Translations under genes and position numbers: made by a program
Assembly (NCBI RefSeq): GCF_002909485.1
Contig: NZ_PPXG01000003.1
Coordinates: forward strand, 124,001 to 188,000
DNA from: Stutzerimonas stutzeri
Lineage (GTDB): Bacteria; Pseudomonadota; Gammaproteobacteria; Pseudomonadales; Pseudomonadaceae
Direction of reading: 5' to 3'
DNA length: 64,000 bases
The notes under the pieces: model-generated
Told to the model about the DNA's origin: nothing
The model's database searches: none
What the model saw: only the letters and a program-made list of their open reading frames with translations
Shown here: positions 11,979-20,684 of the stretch, piece by piece
Numbering within the stretch: the first letter of the stretch is position 1
Layout: each line of letters begins with the position of its first letter

Positions 11979-12002
11979 GGAGCCCGCGTGGCTCCTTTTT
12001 TT
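11979..12002 (+). terminator. Rho-independent terminator after pycB
   Basis: GGAGCC (11979-11984) and GGCTCC (11990-11995) form a six-pair stem with a five-base loop, followed directly by seven T residues. It ends the pycAB unit before the bicarbonate transporter gene. Confidence 0.85.
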
Positions 12003-12055
12003 CGAGCCAATATCTGCCAGGGAACGGCTTACCTTCCGAGCTGTGGAGAATGTAG

Positions 12056-12997
12056 ATGGGTATCGACCCAGTAGTGCTGTTCTTCGTCTTCGGCCTGTTC
12101 GCCGGGTTGGTCAAGAGCGAGTTAAAGCTGCCACCGGCACTCTATGAAACGCTGTCCATCGTGCTCTTGCTGGCCATCGGTCTGCATGGCGGCGTGGAGC
12201 TGGCCGAGCAGGCCAGCGCTGCATTGCTCGGCCAGTCGCTGTTGGTGCTGGCACTTGGCGTGCTGCTACCGATATTGGCGTTCGTCCTGCTGCGTGGTCT
12301 GCGCTTCGACCGGGTGAATGCGGCGGCGGTGGCGGCTCACTATGGTTCGGTCAGCGCCGGTACCTTCGCCGTCGTGGTGGCCTATCTTGCGGCGCGGGAG
12401 ATCTTCTTCGAAAGCTACATGCCGCTGTTCGTGGCGATCCTCGAGATTCCCGCAATCCTGGTCGGCATTCTGCTGGCCAAGGGCGTGTCGCGCGATACCG
12501 ACTGGAAGGAACTGGGCCGCGAAATTTTCCTCGGCAAGAGCATCATGCTGCTGCTCGGCGGCCTGCTGATCGGCGCGATTGCCGGCAAGGAAGCCATCAA
12601 GCCGCTCGAACCCCTGTACACCAGCATGTTCAAACCGGTGTTGGCTTTCTTCCTGCTGGAAATGGGCCTGATCGCGTCCGGCCAGCTGGGCTCGCTCAAG
12701 CGTTACGGCTTCAAGCTCGCCGCTTTCGCCCTGATCATGCCGCTGATTGGAGCGCTGATCGGCGCCATGCTGGCGCGCTTCATGGGGCTGTCGCTAGGCG
12801 GCACGGCGATGCTTGCCACGCTGGCGGCCAGTGCGTCCTATATCGCGGTGCCTGCGGCGATGCGTCTGGCGGTGCCGGAAGCCAATCCGTCGCTGTCGCT
12901 GACTGCTTCGCTGGGTATCACCTTTCCGTTCAACATCCTGATCGGCATACCGCTCTATCTGGCCCTGGCCGAGCGGCTGATCGCCTGGGGGTTCTGA
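12056..12997 (+). CDS. sbtA: SbtA-type sodium-dependent bicarbonate transporter
   Basis: Inner-membrane permease of the SbtA (DUF897) family, proposed to import bicarbonate with Na+. The 313 residues contain about ten hydrophobic segments in two inverted halves, with family segments such as A-A-H-Y-G-S-V-S-A-G-T-F near residue 97 and A-A-S-A-S-Y-I-A-V-P-A-A near 260. The cytoplasmic linker between the halves (about 140-165) is short. Next to it, one base after the stop codon, lies a PII-like gene, as in cyanobacterial sbtAB. Location beside pyruvate carboxylase and carbonic anhydrase suggests a bicarbonate supply role; substrate is inferred from family. Confidence 0.88.
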   Translation: MGIDPVVLFFVFGLFAGLVKSELKLPPALYETLSIVLLLAIGLHGGVELAEQASAALLGQSLLVLALGVLLPILAFVLLRGLRFDRVNAAAVAAHYGSVSAGTFAVVVAYLAAREIFFESYMPLFVAILEIPAILVGILLAKGVSRDTDWKELGREIFLGKSIMLLLGGLLIGAIAGKEAIKPLEPLYTSMFKPVLAFFLLEMGLIASGQLGSLKRYGFKLAAFALIMPLIGALIGAMLARFMGLSLGGTAMLATLAASASYIAVPAAMRLAVPEANPSLSLTASLGITFPFNILIGIPLYLALAERLIAWGF

Positions 12998-12998
12998 G

Positions 12999-13301
12999 AT
13001 GAACGCGCACAATCGAACGCTGCTGACCGTGATCTGCGAAGCAGCGCTGGAACACAAACTGGTCGGCGATCTGAAAATCCTCGGCGCGCCTGGCTGGACG
13101 CTGTCGGACGCCCGCGGCAGTGGCAGTCGTGGCGTACGCAGTGCCGGCTGGGACACCGACGGCAACATCCGGCTGGAGGTGATCTGCAGTCGCGAGGTTG
13201 CCGAGCGTATCGCCGAGCACCTGCAGGCTCGGTATTACGAGCATTTCGCCATGGTCTGCTACCTGGCCGAAGTCGAAGTACTGCGGCCGGAGAAGTTCTA
13301 G
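12999..13301 (+). CDS. SbtB-like PII-family protein
   Basis: Small trimeric PII-like protein expected to bind the cytoplasmic face of the adjacent SbtA permease and gate it in response to nucleotides. The 100 residues show the PII ferredoxin-like pattern, including the T-loop region with D-A-R-G-S-G-S-R-G-V-R near residues 37-47. It ends E-V-L-R-P-E-K-F and lacks the C-terminal cysteine pair (R-loop) seen in many cyanobacterial SbtB proteins, so redox control is unlikely. The start lies one base after the sbtA stop codon, so the two are translationally linked. Confidence 0.82.
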   Translation: MNAHNRTLLTVICEAALEHKLVGDLKILGAPGWTLSDARGSGSRGVRSAGWDTDGNIRLEVICSREVAERIAEHLQARYYEHFAMVCYLAEVEVLRPEKF

Positions 13302-13360
13302 GTCGAACAGATGGATTGCCCTGAACGGGCCGGGAGTAGGGTCTTCGGTTCATCCACCGC

Positions 13361-13378
13361 CCTGGCGCTGGGGCCAGG
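13361..13378. terminator. Candidate bidirectional terminator hairpin
   Basis: CCTGGC (13361-13366) pairs with GCCAGG (13373-13378) between two convergent genes (SbtB-like on plus, lipoprotein on minus). There is no T-run on either side, so it is only a candidate. Confidence 0.35.
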
Positions 13379-13399
13379 ACGGGGCGGCTTGCGAATAAC

Positions 13400-13795
13400 C
13401 TAGCGATCGAGCCGATGCTGGCTACGCAATTGCTTGAGGTCGCCCTGGGTGCATGTGAGCGGCGCCGCGCCGGTCAGGTCATAGCAGCGCTGACCGAAAC
13501 CCATGGGCCAGTAGATGATGCCACCCGGTGGCCAGAAGATGGAGGCAACACGGAAACGCGCGCGCAGCTTGCCCTGCTGCAACAGTTCGCCGTTATCGCT
13601 GCTCAGCTTGTAGGGGATGCCGCCAGCGGCTGTCCAAAAGAACGGACGCGTTTTGACAAACCCCTGCGAGTATTGCTGGGGCCGCTCATAGACGGCGACT
13701 TTGCTGTTCTCGGGCAGTTTGAAGTAGGTCGCGGTGGAGCAGCCGGTGGTTGCCAGTGCGAGCGCCAGCACGCCTGCGGCACGTTTGATCATCAT
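13400..13795 (-). CDS. Putative lipoprotein
   Basis: A 131-residue product with a signal sequence (M-M-I-K-R-A-A-G-V-L-A-L-A-L-A) ending in a lipobox-like L-A-T-T-G-C at about residue 19, so probably lipid-anchored in the envelope. The mature part is Pro/Trp/Gly-rich (F-W-P-P-G-G-I-I-Y-W-P-M-G-F-G) with two cysteines (in R-C-Y-D and T-C-T-Q) that could form a disulfide. The start at 13795 follows GGAA at seven bases. A longer frame to 14092 has no support. I do not recognise a function. Confidence 0.75.
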   Translation of the reverse strand: MMIKRAAGVLALALATTGCSTATYFKLPENSKVAVYERPQQYSQGFVKTRPFFWTAAGGIPYKLSSDNGELLQQGKLRARFRVASIFWPPGGIIYWPMGFGQRCYDLTGAAPLTCTQGDLKQLRSQHRLDR

Positions 13796-13855
13796 CGGTT
13801 CTTTCCTTGTGGTGACGCCCAGGACACAGGCCGTGCCCCGTAAAGCGGGCGGCAC

Positions 13856-13884
13856 TATACCTGAGCCCATGGCGATGCCGAATA
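13856..13884 (-). promoter_or_regulatory. Candidate sigma-70 promoter for the lipoprotein gene
   Basis: On the minus strand TTCGGC (13879-13884), 17 bp spacer, then TATAGT (13856-13861), about 60 bp before the ATG at 13795. The -10 box is good and the -35 box poor. Confidence 0.4.
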
Positions 13885-14183
13885 TGGCGCCGCGCCGCAG
13901 GTGGGTGCTCGTCACACTTCCTGAAGCGCGCGGTGGTACTGAATTGCTGGATAAAGTGGCCGCGGTTGGCGTCGAACTAAGTGCCGTTAGCGACTTTGCC
14001 CGAGCCTCGGACGACCAGCTCGCGCGCGGAACGGGTGGCGGCCTTCGTCGGGATCGACGAAGCACAGATCGGACACGCCTGGAAACCTGCACCAGGCCCG
14101 ACGCCGACTGTGATGGACGCGGTTCGACTGGCGTCTAGTAGCCTACGGCGCGGCGCGCAATTTATCTCTTCCATGGAACGTGC
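13885..14183. other. Non-coding region upstream of glutaminase
   Basis: The stretch between the lipoprotein promoter and glsA holds no supported gene. A 72-codon frame at 13981-14199 has no ribosome site and overlaps the glsA start. The segment 14180-14183 just before glsA carries GGAA five bases before its ATG. Confidence 0.4.
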
Positions 14184-15092
14184 ATGCAAAACCTGTTGAG
14201 CGAAATCCTCGATGAGGTCCGACCGCTGTTCGGCCGGGGCAAGGTGGCGGATTACATCCCCGCGCTGGCGGATGTACCGGCCGACCAACTGGGCATCGCG
14301 GTATGCAGTGCTGATGGCGAGCTCTATCACGCAGGTGATGCGAAAACACCGTTTTCGATCCAGAGCATTTCCAAAGTGTTCAGCCTGGTCCAGGCGATTC
14401 AGCATGGTGGCGAATCCCTATGGGAGCGGTTGGGGCATGAGCCGTCCGGCCAGCCGTTCAATTCGCTGGTGCAGCTGGAGTTCGAGCGTGGTCGGCCGCG
14501 CAATCCGTTCATCAACGCCGGCGCCCTGGTGATTTGCGATATCAACCAGTCGCGCTTTGCGGTGCCGGCGCTGTCGATGCGCGATTTCGTCCGGCATCTG
14601 TCGGGCAACCCGCTGATCGTCTCAGACAGCCGTGTCGCCGAATCGGAGTATCAACACCGGGCGCGCAATGCAGCGATGGCGTACCTGATGCAGGCCTTCG
14701 GCAACTTCCACAACGATGTCGAAGCGGTGCTGCGCAGCTATTTTCATCACTGTGCGCTGCGCATGAATTGCGTCGACCTGGCCCGCGCCTTCGCTTTCCT
14801 TGCCCGTGATGGTGCCTGCCCGCAGAGCGGTGAGACGGTGCTCGCGCCGCGTCAGGCCAAGCAGGTGAACGCCATCATGGCCACCAGCGGTCTGTACGAC
14901 GAGGCCGGCAACTTTGCCTACCGGGTCGGCCTGCCTGGCAAGAGCGGCGTCGGCGGCGGCATCGTCGCCGTAGTACCAGGGCGTTTCACCGTCTGTGTCT
15001 GGTCGCCGGAACTGAACGCAGCGGGCAACTTGCTGATCGGCATGGCAGCCCTCGAAGCGCTGTCGCAGCGTATCGGCTGGTCCATCTTCTGA
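14184..15092 (+). CDS. glsA: Glutaminase
   Basis: Hydrolyses L-glutamine to glutamate and ammonia in the cytoplasm. The 302-residue length is normal for bacterial glutaminase A. The serine-dependent active site S-I-S-K is at residues 61-64 (Ser61, Lys64), within [11 protein letters not shown]; the later F-I-N-A-G-A-L and [11 protein letters not shown] segments are family signatures. It lies upstream of a carbonic anhydrase on the same strand, 52 bp apart, possibly co-transcribed. Glutamate produced here would feed transamination, including the EctB step. Confidence 0.95.
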   Translation: MQNLLSEILDEVRPLFGRGKVADYIPALADVPADQLGIAVCSADGELYHAGDAKTPFSIQSISKVFSLVQAIQHGGESLWERLGHEPSGQPFNSLVQLEFERGRPRNPFINAGALVICDINQSRFAVPALSMRDFVRHLSGNPLIVSDSRVAESEYQHRARNAAMAYLMQAFGNFHNDVEAVLRSYFHHCALRMNCVDLARAFAFLARDGACPQSGETVLAPRQAKQVNAIMATSGLYDEAGNFAYRVGLPGKSGVGGGIVAVVPGRFTVCVWSPELNAAGNLLIGMAALEALSQRIGWSIF

Positions 15093-15144
15093 TGCGCCGT
15101 TGCGGCGGCGCCTACCCTTCAAAATCTTCTGGAGAGAACTGAGC

Positions 15145-15843
15145 ATGAACGACGACAAGACGAGCGAAACCGCCCAGGAGGCCCTCGAGCACATCGTCTC
15201 CGGCGTCAAGCGCTTCCGCGAAGAGGTCTATCCGCAGCAGCGCGAACTGTTCGAAAAGCTCGCCTACGAGCAGACGCCGCGGGCAATGTTCATTACCTGT
15301 GCCGACTCACGGATCATCCCCGAGCTGATCACCCAGAGCTCGCCCGGCGACCTGTTCGTTACCCGCAACGTCGGCAACGTGGTGCCGCCCTACGGACAGA
15401 TGAACGGCGGTGTGTCGACCGCCATCGAGTTCGCCGTGATGGCGCTTGGCGTACAGCACATCATCGTCTGCGGCCACTCCGACTGCGGTGCGATGAAGGC
15501 GGTGCTCAACCCGGCTCAGCTGGAACGCATGCCGACGGTCAAAGGTTGGCTGCGCCACGCCGAGGTGGCGAAGATCGTCGTCGAGCAGAATTGCGGCTGC
15601 GCCGACCACAACACGCTGGGCATCCTCACCGAGGAGAACGTCGTGGCCCAGCTTGACCACCTGCGCACCCATCCTTCGGTGGCAGCACGCCTGGCCAGCG
15701 GGCAGCTGTTCATCCACGGCTGGGTATACAACATCGGTACCAGCGAGATCCGCGCTTACGACGCCGGAAAGGGCGAGTTCCGTCTGATCGGCGATGGTCC
15801 GTTGCCGATGGCCACGCCACGGGCGCGCTATCAGGTAGGTTGA
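15145..15843 (+). CDS. Beta-class carbonic anhydrase
   Basis: Interconverts CO2 and bicarbonate. The 232 residues carry the zinc ligands of the beta class: Cys52 with Asp54-Arg56 in T-C-A-D-S-R, then His111 and Cys114 in G-H-S-D-C-G-A-M. The start is the ATG at 15145, after GGAGA; a longer frame from 15100 adds unlikely residues. Pseudomonas has several beta enzymes (psCA1-3); this looks closest in layout to psCA1, but I do not assign a symbol. Its nearness to pyruvate carboxylase and an SbtA transporter suggests a shared bicarbonate economy. Confidence 0.94.
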   Translation: MNDDKTSETAQEALEHIVSGVKRFREEVYPQQRELFEKLAYEQTPRAMFITCADSRIIPELITQSSPGDLFVTRNVGNVVPPYGQMNGGVSTAIEFAVMALGVQHIIVCGHSDCGAMKAVLNPAQLERMPTVKGWLRHAEVAKIVVEQNCGCADHNTLGILTEENVVAQLDHLRTHPSVAARLASGQLFIHGWVYNIGTSEIRAYDAGKGEFRLIGDGPLPMATPRARYQVG

Positions 15844-15920
15844 GGGCTTGGCTGAACGGCGTGGTGCGAGCGCTTGCAGGGCGCCCGCACTTCGATTGCG
15901 CTGTCGTGTGGTTCTGGCGG

Positions 15921-15934
15921 TGGGCTAAAGCCCA
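15921..15934. repeat. Short REP-like palindrome
   Basis: TGGGCTAAAGCCCA is a perfect hairpin with a two-base loop between carbonic anhydrase and the convergent asparaginase gene. Its core resembles the palindrome at 42128-42145, suggesting a dispersed extragenic element family. Confidence 0.5.
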
Positions 15935-15999
15935 GCCCAACGGGCCTGCGGCGGGCTGCGCGCTGCAGGACAGCGCGCATGCTCAGAGGACGGCAGGTC

Positions 16000-16983
16000 T
16001 CAGTCGGCCATTTCGCCGCATAGATCGCGGCAGAACCAGTGCTCCACCTCGGCGTGGTCGAGCCCGGCGGCGAGTAGGGCGAACAGCTTGCCCAGTGCCG
16101 CTTCGCGGGTCATGCCTCCGCCGGAGATCAGGCCAGCATCGCGCAGGGCACTACCCGTGGCGTAGACGTCGAAATCGATGTGCCCGCCCGGACACTGGCT
16201 GATCGCTGCCAGCACTACGCCCTGTCGGTGTGCCGTGCGCAGTGCCTGGATGAAGTCGACGTCGTTCGCCGGGCCGGTGCCGCTGCCATAGCATTCGAGC
16301 AGCAGCGCCTGAGCGCCACTGGCCACTAGCGCCTGGACCTGTGCGGCGCCGACACCGGGGTATAACGGCAATATCGCGACCTCTGCCGGCCGCTGTGGCA
16401 GCAGTGCCGGTGGACGCTCTGTGGCGGCTTCGGCCCGGCGTTTGCGCGGTGCTTCGGCAAACGCATCGAAGGCATCGCTGCGCAACTTGCTGACCCGCGC
16501 GCCGCGCAGCAGCATGCCGTTGAAGAACAGTTGCGTGCCCTTTACCTGGCCGGCATGCAGGGCTCGCATGGCGCCGAACAGGTTGGGCCAGGCATCGCTG
16601 CCCTCGCTTCCCGCTGGCAGCATGGCGCCGGTGATCAGCACCGGTAGGTCAAGATCGAGCAGCAGGAACGACAGTGCGGCGGCGCTGTAGGCCAGGGTGT
16701 CGGTGCCATGCAGCAGCAGGACTGCATCGCAGTCACCCTGCGCCACGGCCTCACGAACCGCCGCCGCCATTTGCAGCCAATGGCTCGGCTGCATGTTGGC
16801 GCTGTCCAGCAACGGTTGCAGTTCGCGGAAGGTCCAGGTGGGTAACGGCCCGGATTCCAGCGCTTGCTGCGCCCGCAGCCGGGCTTCGAAGCCGGAGGCT
16901 GGCATCAGTCCGGCGGCGCTCTGTTGCATACCGATGGTGCCGCCGGTGTAGAGCACCAGCAGACGTTCGATTGATTGGTTCAC
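16000..16983 (-). CDS. ansA: L-asparaginase, type I-like
   Basis: Hydrolyses L-asparagine to aspartate and ammonia. The 327 residues have both catalytic threonine motifs: T-G-G-T-I-G-M at 13-19 and H-G-T-D-T-L-A-Y near 92-99. There is no signal peptide, which points to the cytoplasmic low-affinity type. A basic insert (A-P-R-K-R-R-A-E-A) lies near residue 178. The gene is convergent with carbonic anhydrase and downstream of the alanine-type symporter gene on the same strand, about 106 bp away. The symbol follows cytoplasmic asparaginases and is less certain than the enzyme class. Confidence 0.9.
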   Translation of the reverse strand: MNQSIERLLVLYTGGTIGMQQSAAGLMPASGFEARLRAQQALESGPLPTWTFRELQPLLDSANMQPSHWLQMAAAVREAVAQGDCDAVLLLHGTDTLAYSAAALSFLLLDLDLPVLITGAMLPAGSEGSDAWPNLFGAMRALHAGQVKGTQLFFNGMLLRGARVSKLRSDAFDAFAEAPRKRRAEAATERPPALLPQRPAEVAILPLYPGVGAAQVQALVASGAQALLLECYGSGTGPANDVDFIQALRTAHRQGVVLAAISQCPGGHIDFDVYATGSALRDAGLISGGGMTREAALGKLFALLAAGLDHAEVEHWFCRDLCGEMAD

Positions 16984-17089
16984 GCGCGCTCCTCGCTCAG
17001 TCGGCGCAGGCCATCAGGAAATGAGGCGGATGGTGCCAGCCCCGTTGTGCTGTTGCGCACGAGGGGCTGGCCGGTCGCGTCGCGAGCGT

Positions 17090-18511
17090 TTAGCGGCGCT
17101 CGGTGGTGTCTGGCGAGGCAGGCATGTTCGCCTTCCAGACGGCTGGGTCGAGATCCAGATCGGCGAAGTCTTTCGGGTCGAGCACCGGTTGCTCGATACC
17201 GGCGCGTATCTGGCGGTCGTAGTCGCGCATCAGGCGCAGGCCGACCTTGAACAGCAGGGCCACCGCGATGAGGTTGGCGATGGCCAGCAGGCCCATGGTC
17301 ACGTCGGCGAAGGCGAATACGGTGCCTAGGTCCTGCACCGAGCCCCAAAGCACGAGGATGATCACCAGCACGCGGTAGATCACCACCGGGGTACGCTTCT
17401 CAGTAAAGAAACCCAGGGCGTTCTCGCCCAAGTAGTAGTTGTAAATCAGCGTGGTGAACACGAACAGCAGCAGGGCGATGCTGACGAACACTCGGCCCCA
17501 TTCGCCGACGACGGCGGCAACGGCAGTCTGGGTCAGTACGACACCCGCCTGGTCCATGCCCGGCTCGTAGACGCCGGAGAGCAGGATGATCAGGGCCGTG
17601 CAGCTGCACAGGATGATGGTGTCGATGAATACCGAAAGCGACTGCACGATGCCTTGCGCCACCGGGTGCTTGACCTCGGCAACCGCAGCGACGTTGGGTG
17701 CGCTGCCCAGGCCTGCTTCGTTGGAGAACAGACCGCGCTTGACGCCCATCAGGATCGCCGCGCCGATGCCGCCGGCAAATGCCTGTTCCAGACCGAAGGC
17801 GCTACGGAAGATCAGCCCGAAGGTTTCCGGGATCGCGCTGAAGTTACTGCCGATGACGAACAGCGCCATGGCCAGGTAGGAGAACGCCATGACTGGTACC
17901 AGCACGTCGGCCCACTTGGCGATGCGACGGATGCCGCCGAAGATGATGCCGCCGATCACGAAGGTCAGCGCGATGCCGCTGGCAACGGTCGGCACGCCGA
18001 AGGTGTCGTGCAGCGAGCTGGCGACGGTGAACGACTGCACGGCATTGAAGCCGAAGCCGAAGGTCATCAGCAGCAGGATCGATACCACGATGCCCAGCCA
18101 GCGTTGGCCAAGTCCGTGCTGGATGTAGAAGGCCGGGCCACCACGATAGGTGCCGTCCGGCTCGCGACGCTTGTATAGCTGCGCCAGCGAGCACTCGAAA
18201 TAGCTGGTCGCCATGCCCACCAGCGCCACCACCCACATCCAGAAGATCGCGCCAGGGCCGCCGAGCATGATCGCCACGGAGACACCGGCGATGTTGCCCG
18301 CACCGACTCGGCCGGCGACCGACAGCATCAATGCCTGGAAGGAGGAGAGCTGCCCCGGTTGACGCTCGAAGGCGTGACCGAAGATCGTGAACATGTTGCC
18401 GAAATAGCGGAACTGGACGAAGCCGGAGCGGATGGTAAAGAGCAGACCGAGGCCGATCAGCATGACGATCAGCAGCTTGCTCCAAATGAGGTCATTTAGA
18501 AGGTCGAGCAT
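17090..18511 (-). CDS. Alanine/glycine:cation symporter (AGCS family)
   Basis: Inner-membrane Na+- or H+-coupled transporter for alanine or glycine. The 473 residues contain about ten membrane segments with the family signature G-A-G-N-I-A-G-V-S-V-A-I near residue 70 and N-E-A-G-L-G-S-A-P-N near 266. The start is the ATG at 18511, nine bases after AAGGTG; a longer frame to 18586 lacks a ribosome site. It is divergent from an HTH regulator (18681) that may control it. Substrate preference cannot be read from the sequence. Confidence 0.93.
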   Translation of the reverse strand: MLDLLNDLIWSKLLIVMLIGLGLLFTIRSGFVQFRYFGNMFTIFGHAFERQPGQLSSFQALMLSVAGRVGAGNIAGVSVAIMLGGPGAIFWMWVVALVGMATSYFECSLAQLYKRREPDGTYRGGPAFYIQHGLGQRWLGIVVSILLLMTFGFGFNAVQSFTVASSLHDTFGVPTVASGIALTFVIGGIIFGGIRRIAKWADVLVPVMAFSYLAMALFVIGSNFSAIPETFGLIFRSAFGLEQAFAGGIGAAILMGVKRGLFSNEAGLGSAPNVAAVAEVKHPVAQGIVQSLSVFIDTIILCSCTALIILLSGVYEPGMDQAGVVLTQTAVAAVVGEWGRVFVSIALLLFVFTTLIYNYYLGENALGFFTEKRTPVVIYRVLVIILVLWGSVQDLGTVFAFADVTMGLLAIANLIAVALLFKVGLRLMRDYDRQIRAGIEQPVLDPKDFADLDLDPAVWKANMPASPDTTERR

Positions 18512-18680
18512 GGCAATGTTCACCTTGTTGTCGTTGTTAGGGTGCCGGCGCGCGCCGTTGCGCCGTGCAAGCGGGGGATGTTTCAACAGAGCGGCGTGCA
18601 GGGCAATTTCGCGGTTGGCCGCGATGTGGCGCGACCTGATGCTAGAATGGCGGCACTCGCGCCAATCTTCAGAGGCAACC

Positions 18681-19499
18681 GTGACTTCTCACCTCGCCGA
18701 AAACCTCAAGTTGCTCTGCAGTCATTACCGTTCGATTGCCGAGGTATGCCGCAAGCTGGCCATCAATCGGGCGCAGTTCAACAAGTACCTGGGTGGGCAA
18801 AGCCGGCCGACGCCGTTCAATCTCAAGCGCATCGGCGACTTCTTCGGCGTCGAGGGTTACGAGCTGGAGATGCCGCCGGAGCAGTTCGCCCGACTGGTTG
18901 GCGCGCGCCATCCGGAGGCACAGGCGCTGCCGCGTACCGACGCGCTGCTGACGCTGCTGCAGCCGCTGCGCGAACACGCCACCAGCCTGGCGCGCTACTG
19001 CGGGTATTACTTCGAGTACGCCAACTGCATGTCTGTACCGGGAAGCATCCTGATATCGCTGGTGCACCTGCGTGAGGAAAATGGCCTGTTCCTGTTCGAG
19101 CGCCAGGAACGCCAGGAGCGCGCCAGTCCTACCCTCGGCCAGGCCGAGGACTGGGTGCGCTGCCGCTACCTCGGCGCGGCGTTCGGCCTGCAGGACCGAC
19201 TGTTCCTGATCGACTACGAATCGCTGACGCTCAATGAGATGAGCCAGACCATCCTCATTCCCAGCTTCAAGAGCCGCATCACCCGCCTCAACGGGCTAAA
19301 GACGGGCGTCTCCTCGGGCGACCGCCGCACGCCGGCGTGCACCTCGGTGGTGTGGGAATACCTGGGCAGCGAGATCAACCGGGTCAGTGCCTATCGCCAG
19401 GTGATGCTCTACAGCCCGGACGACCCGCGCATCGACCTGGACATCCGCGAGCGCCTGGCGACGCCGCATGTGGAGAACGGGCTGTTCGGCATCGAGTGA
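18681..19499 (+). CDS. Helix-turn-helix (XRE-like) transcriptional regulator
   Basis: A 272-residue protein with an N-terminal Cro/CI-type HTH (about 1-60: I-A-E-V-C-R-K-L-A-I-N-R-A-Q-F-N-K-Y-L) and a large C-terminal domain of unknown fold (about 90-265) that I cannot assign. Homologues are common in proteobacteria next to amino-acid transport genes. The GTG at 18681 was chosen because AGAGG lies five bases upstream; the longer frame from 18432 would run back over the divergent symporter gene. The divergent arrangement suggests control of the AGCS symporter. Confidence 0.83.
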   Translation: MTSHLAENLKLLCSHYRSIAEVCRKLAINRAQFNKYLGGQSRPTPFNLKRIGDFFGVEGYELEMPPEQFARLVGARHPEAQALPRTDALLTLLQPLREHATSLARYCGYYFEYANCMSVPGSILISLVHLREENGLFLFERQERQERASPTLGQAEDWVRCRYLGAAFGLQDRLFLIDYESLTLNEMSQTILIPSFKSRITRLNGLKTGVSSGDRRTPACTSVVWEYLGSEINRVSAYRQVMLYSPDDPRIDLDIRERLATPHVENGLFGIE

Positions 19500-19503
19500 A
19501 GGC

Positions 19504-19944
19504 TCAGAGGATCTTGCGGTACTGGATGAAGCCCGAGCGTTCGGCGATGCGGTCGTAGAGCATGCGCCCCGTATAGTTGGTCTCCTGGGTCAACCAGTGG
19601 ACGCGCGAGGCGCCGGCGGCTGCGGCCTGGGCGTAGACGTGCTCGATCAGCGCCCGACCGATGCCCTTGCCGCGGGTGCCCTCGGCCACGTAGAGGTCCT
19701 GCAGGTAGCAGTAGTCACCGCGGGTCCAGCAGCTGCGATGGAAGATCCAGTGCACCAGGCCGATGGCGTGGCCGTCATGCCAGGCCAGTGCGGCATGCAT
19801 CGGCTCGGCTGGATCGAGGAAGCGCTGCCAGGTGAGGTCGCTGGTCTGCTCCGCAATCGCAGCGGCGTAGAAGCGTTGGTAGGTCTGCCAGAGTTCTCTC
19901 CAGACAGCGTGGTCGGCAGCGGTGATAGGGCGGATCTCAGGCAC
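19504..19944 (-). CDS. GNAT family N-acetyltransferase
   Basis: Acetyl-CoA-dependent acetyltransferase of 146 residues, substrate unknown. The acetyl-CoA loop V-A-E-G-T-R-G-K-G-I-G-R-A-L lies at about 86-99 and the L-Q-D-L-Y-V strand just before it. The protein is a single GNAT domain. It is convergent with the HTH regulator (4-bp gap) and follows the PaiB-like gene on the same strand by 13 bp, so the two probably form a unit, reminiscent of paiA (acetyltransferase) plus paiB in Bacillus. Whether it acetylates polyamines like PaiA is inference. Confidence 0.88.
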   Translation of the reverse strand: MPEIRPITAADHAVWRELWQTYQRFYAAAIAEQTSDLTWQRFLDPAEPMHAALAWHDGHAIGLVHWIFHRSCWTRGDYCYLQDLYVAEGTRGKGIGRALIEHVYAQAAAAGASRVHWLTQETNYTGRMLYDRIAERSGFIQYRKIL

Positions 19945-19957
19945 AGTGCATTCCTCT

Positions 19958-20590
19958 TCAGTCGGTGATGGGCATGCGGGCGGCCAAGGCCTGGTCGCGT
20001 GGATCGAGCGACGCGGCCAGACCCTGGCGAACCCCGGTCTGGTCGACGGGCAGGCGGTTCTGCCCGAGTTTCCATTTGCCCTCCAGTCGGCGGATCGGCA
20101 GCGCGAAACCGACGATGGCGCGCAGCATGGCGTTCAGGTAGTCGCGTGGCGCATCGCTTACGGCCCAGGGCTGCGGGCGGCCGGCTTCATGTTGGTCGCT
20201 GAGGCGGCTGACGATCTGCAGCAGGCTCTTGCGATCCTCTATCAGCCGCACTGGGCCGCGGGCATGCACGGCGATGTAGTTCCAGGTCGGTACGACCTTG
20301 CCGTGCTCCGCTTTGGTCGGATACCAGCTGGGGCTGATGTAGGCGTCAGGGCCGCTGAACACGGCTAGCGCTTCGCAGCCGTCCTGCAGATCGCGCCAGT
20401 GCGGATTGGCCTTGGCGAAGTGCCCGTAGAGCGTGCCGAACTCGCCTTCATCCGGTTCCAGCAGCAGCGGCAGGTGGCTGGCCTGCACGCCGTCCTTGCC
20501 CTTACTGGCCAGCAGCGCGAACGGCGTTGACTGAATCTGGCGGTGCAACTCGCCAAGATCATCCTGGTGAAATGAGGCGGGCAGGTACAT
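19958..20590 (-). CDS. FMN-binding PaiB-family protein
   Basis: Split-barrel flavin-binding protein of the PaiB family (210 residues). Family features are the N-terminal M-Y-L-P-A-S-F, H-L-P-L-L-L near residue 40, and the strongly conserved Y-I-S-P-S-W-Y and V-P-T-W-N-Y-I-A-V-H segments near 84-107. Bacillus PaiB is called a negative regulator of sporulation/protease genes; in Gram-negatives the role is not established and could be enzymatic. The start at 20590 follows GGAGA. It is divergent from a MocR regulator and upstream of a GNAT gene. Confidence 0.9.
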   Translation of the reverse strand: MYLPASFHQDDLGELHRQIQSTPFALLASKGKDGVQASHLPLLLEPDEGEFGTLYGHFAKANPHWRDLQDGCEALAVFSGPDAYISPSWYPTKAEHGKVVPTWNYIAVHARGPVRLIEDRKSLLQIVSRLSDQHEAGRPQPWAVSDAPRDYLNAMLRAIVGFALPIRRLEGKWKLGQNRLPVDQTGVRQGLAASLDPRDQALAARMPITD

Positions 20591-20629
20591 GGCGTCTCTC
20601 CAAGTGCAGTGCTGCCATGCTAGGCAGGA

Positions 20630-20678
20630 TATTGGTCCGCTGTAAGATCCATTACCTGCGACTTCGATAGAGCCAATA
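20630..20678. promoter_or_regulatory. Inverted repeat in the paiB-MocR divergent promoter region
   Basis: TATTGG (20630-20635) and CCAATA (20673-20678) are inverted half-sites about four helical turns apart, between the PaiB-like gene and the MocR regulator. They are candidate operator half-sites for the MocR protein. Confidence 0.4.
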
Positions 20679-20684
20679 CTTCCT

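Noticed and set aside
13981-14199. 72-codon frame with V-A-A-F-V-G-I-D-E-A, faintly like the start of an IS110 transposase
   Set aside because: Similarity is limited to a few residues, no downstream transposase remains, no inverted repeats or target duplication are visible, and the frame overlaps glsA.
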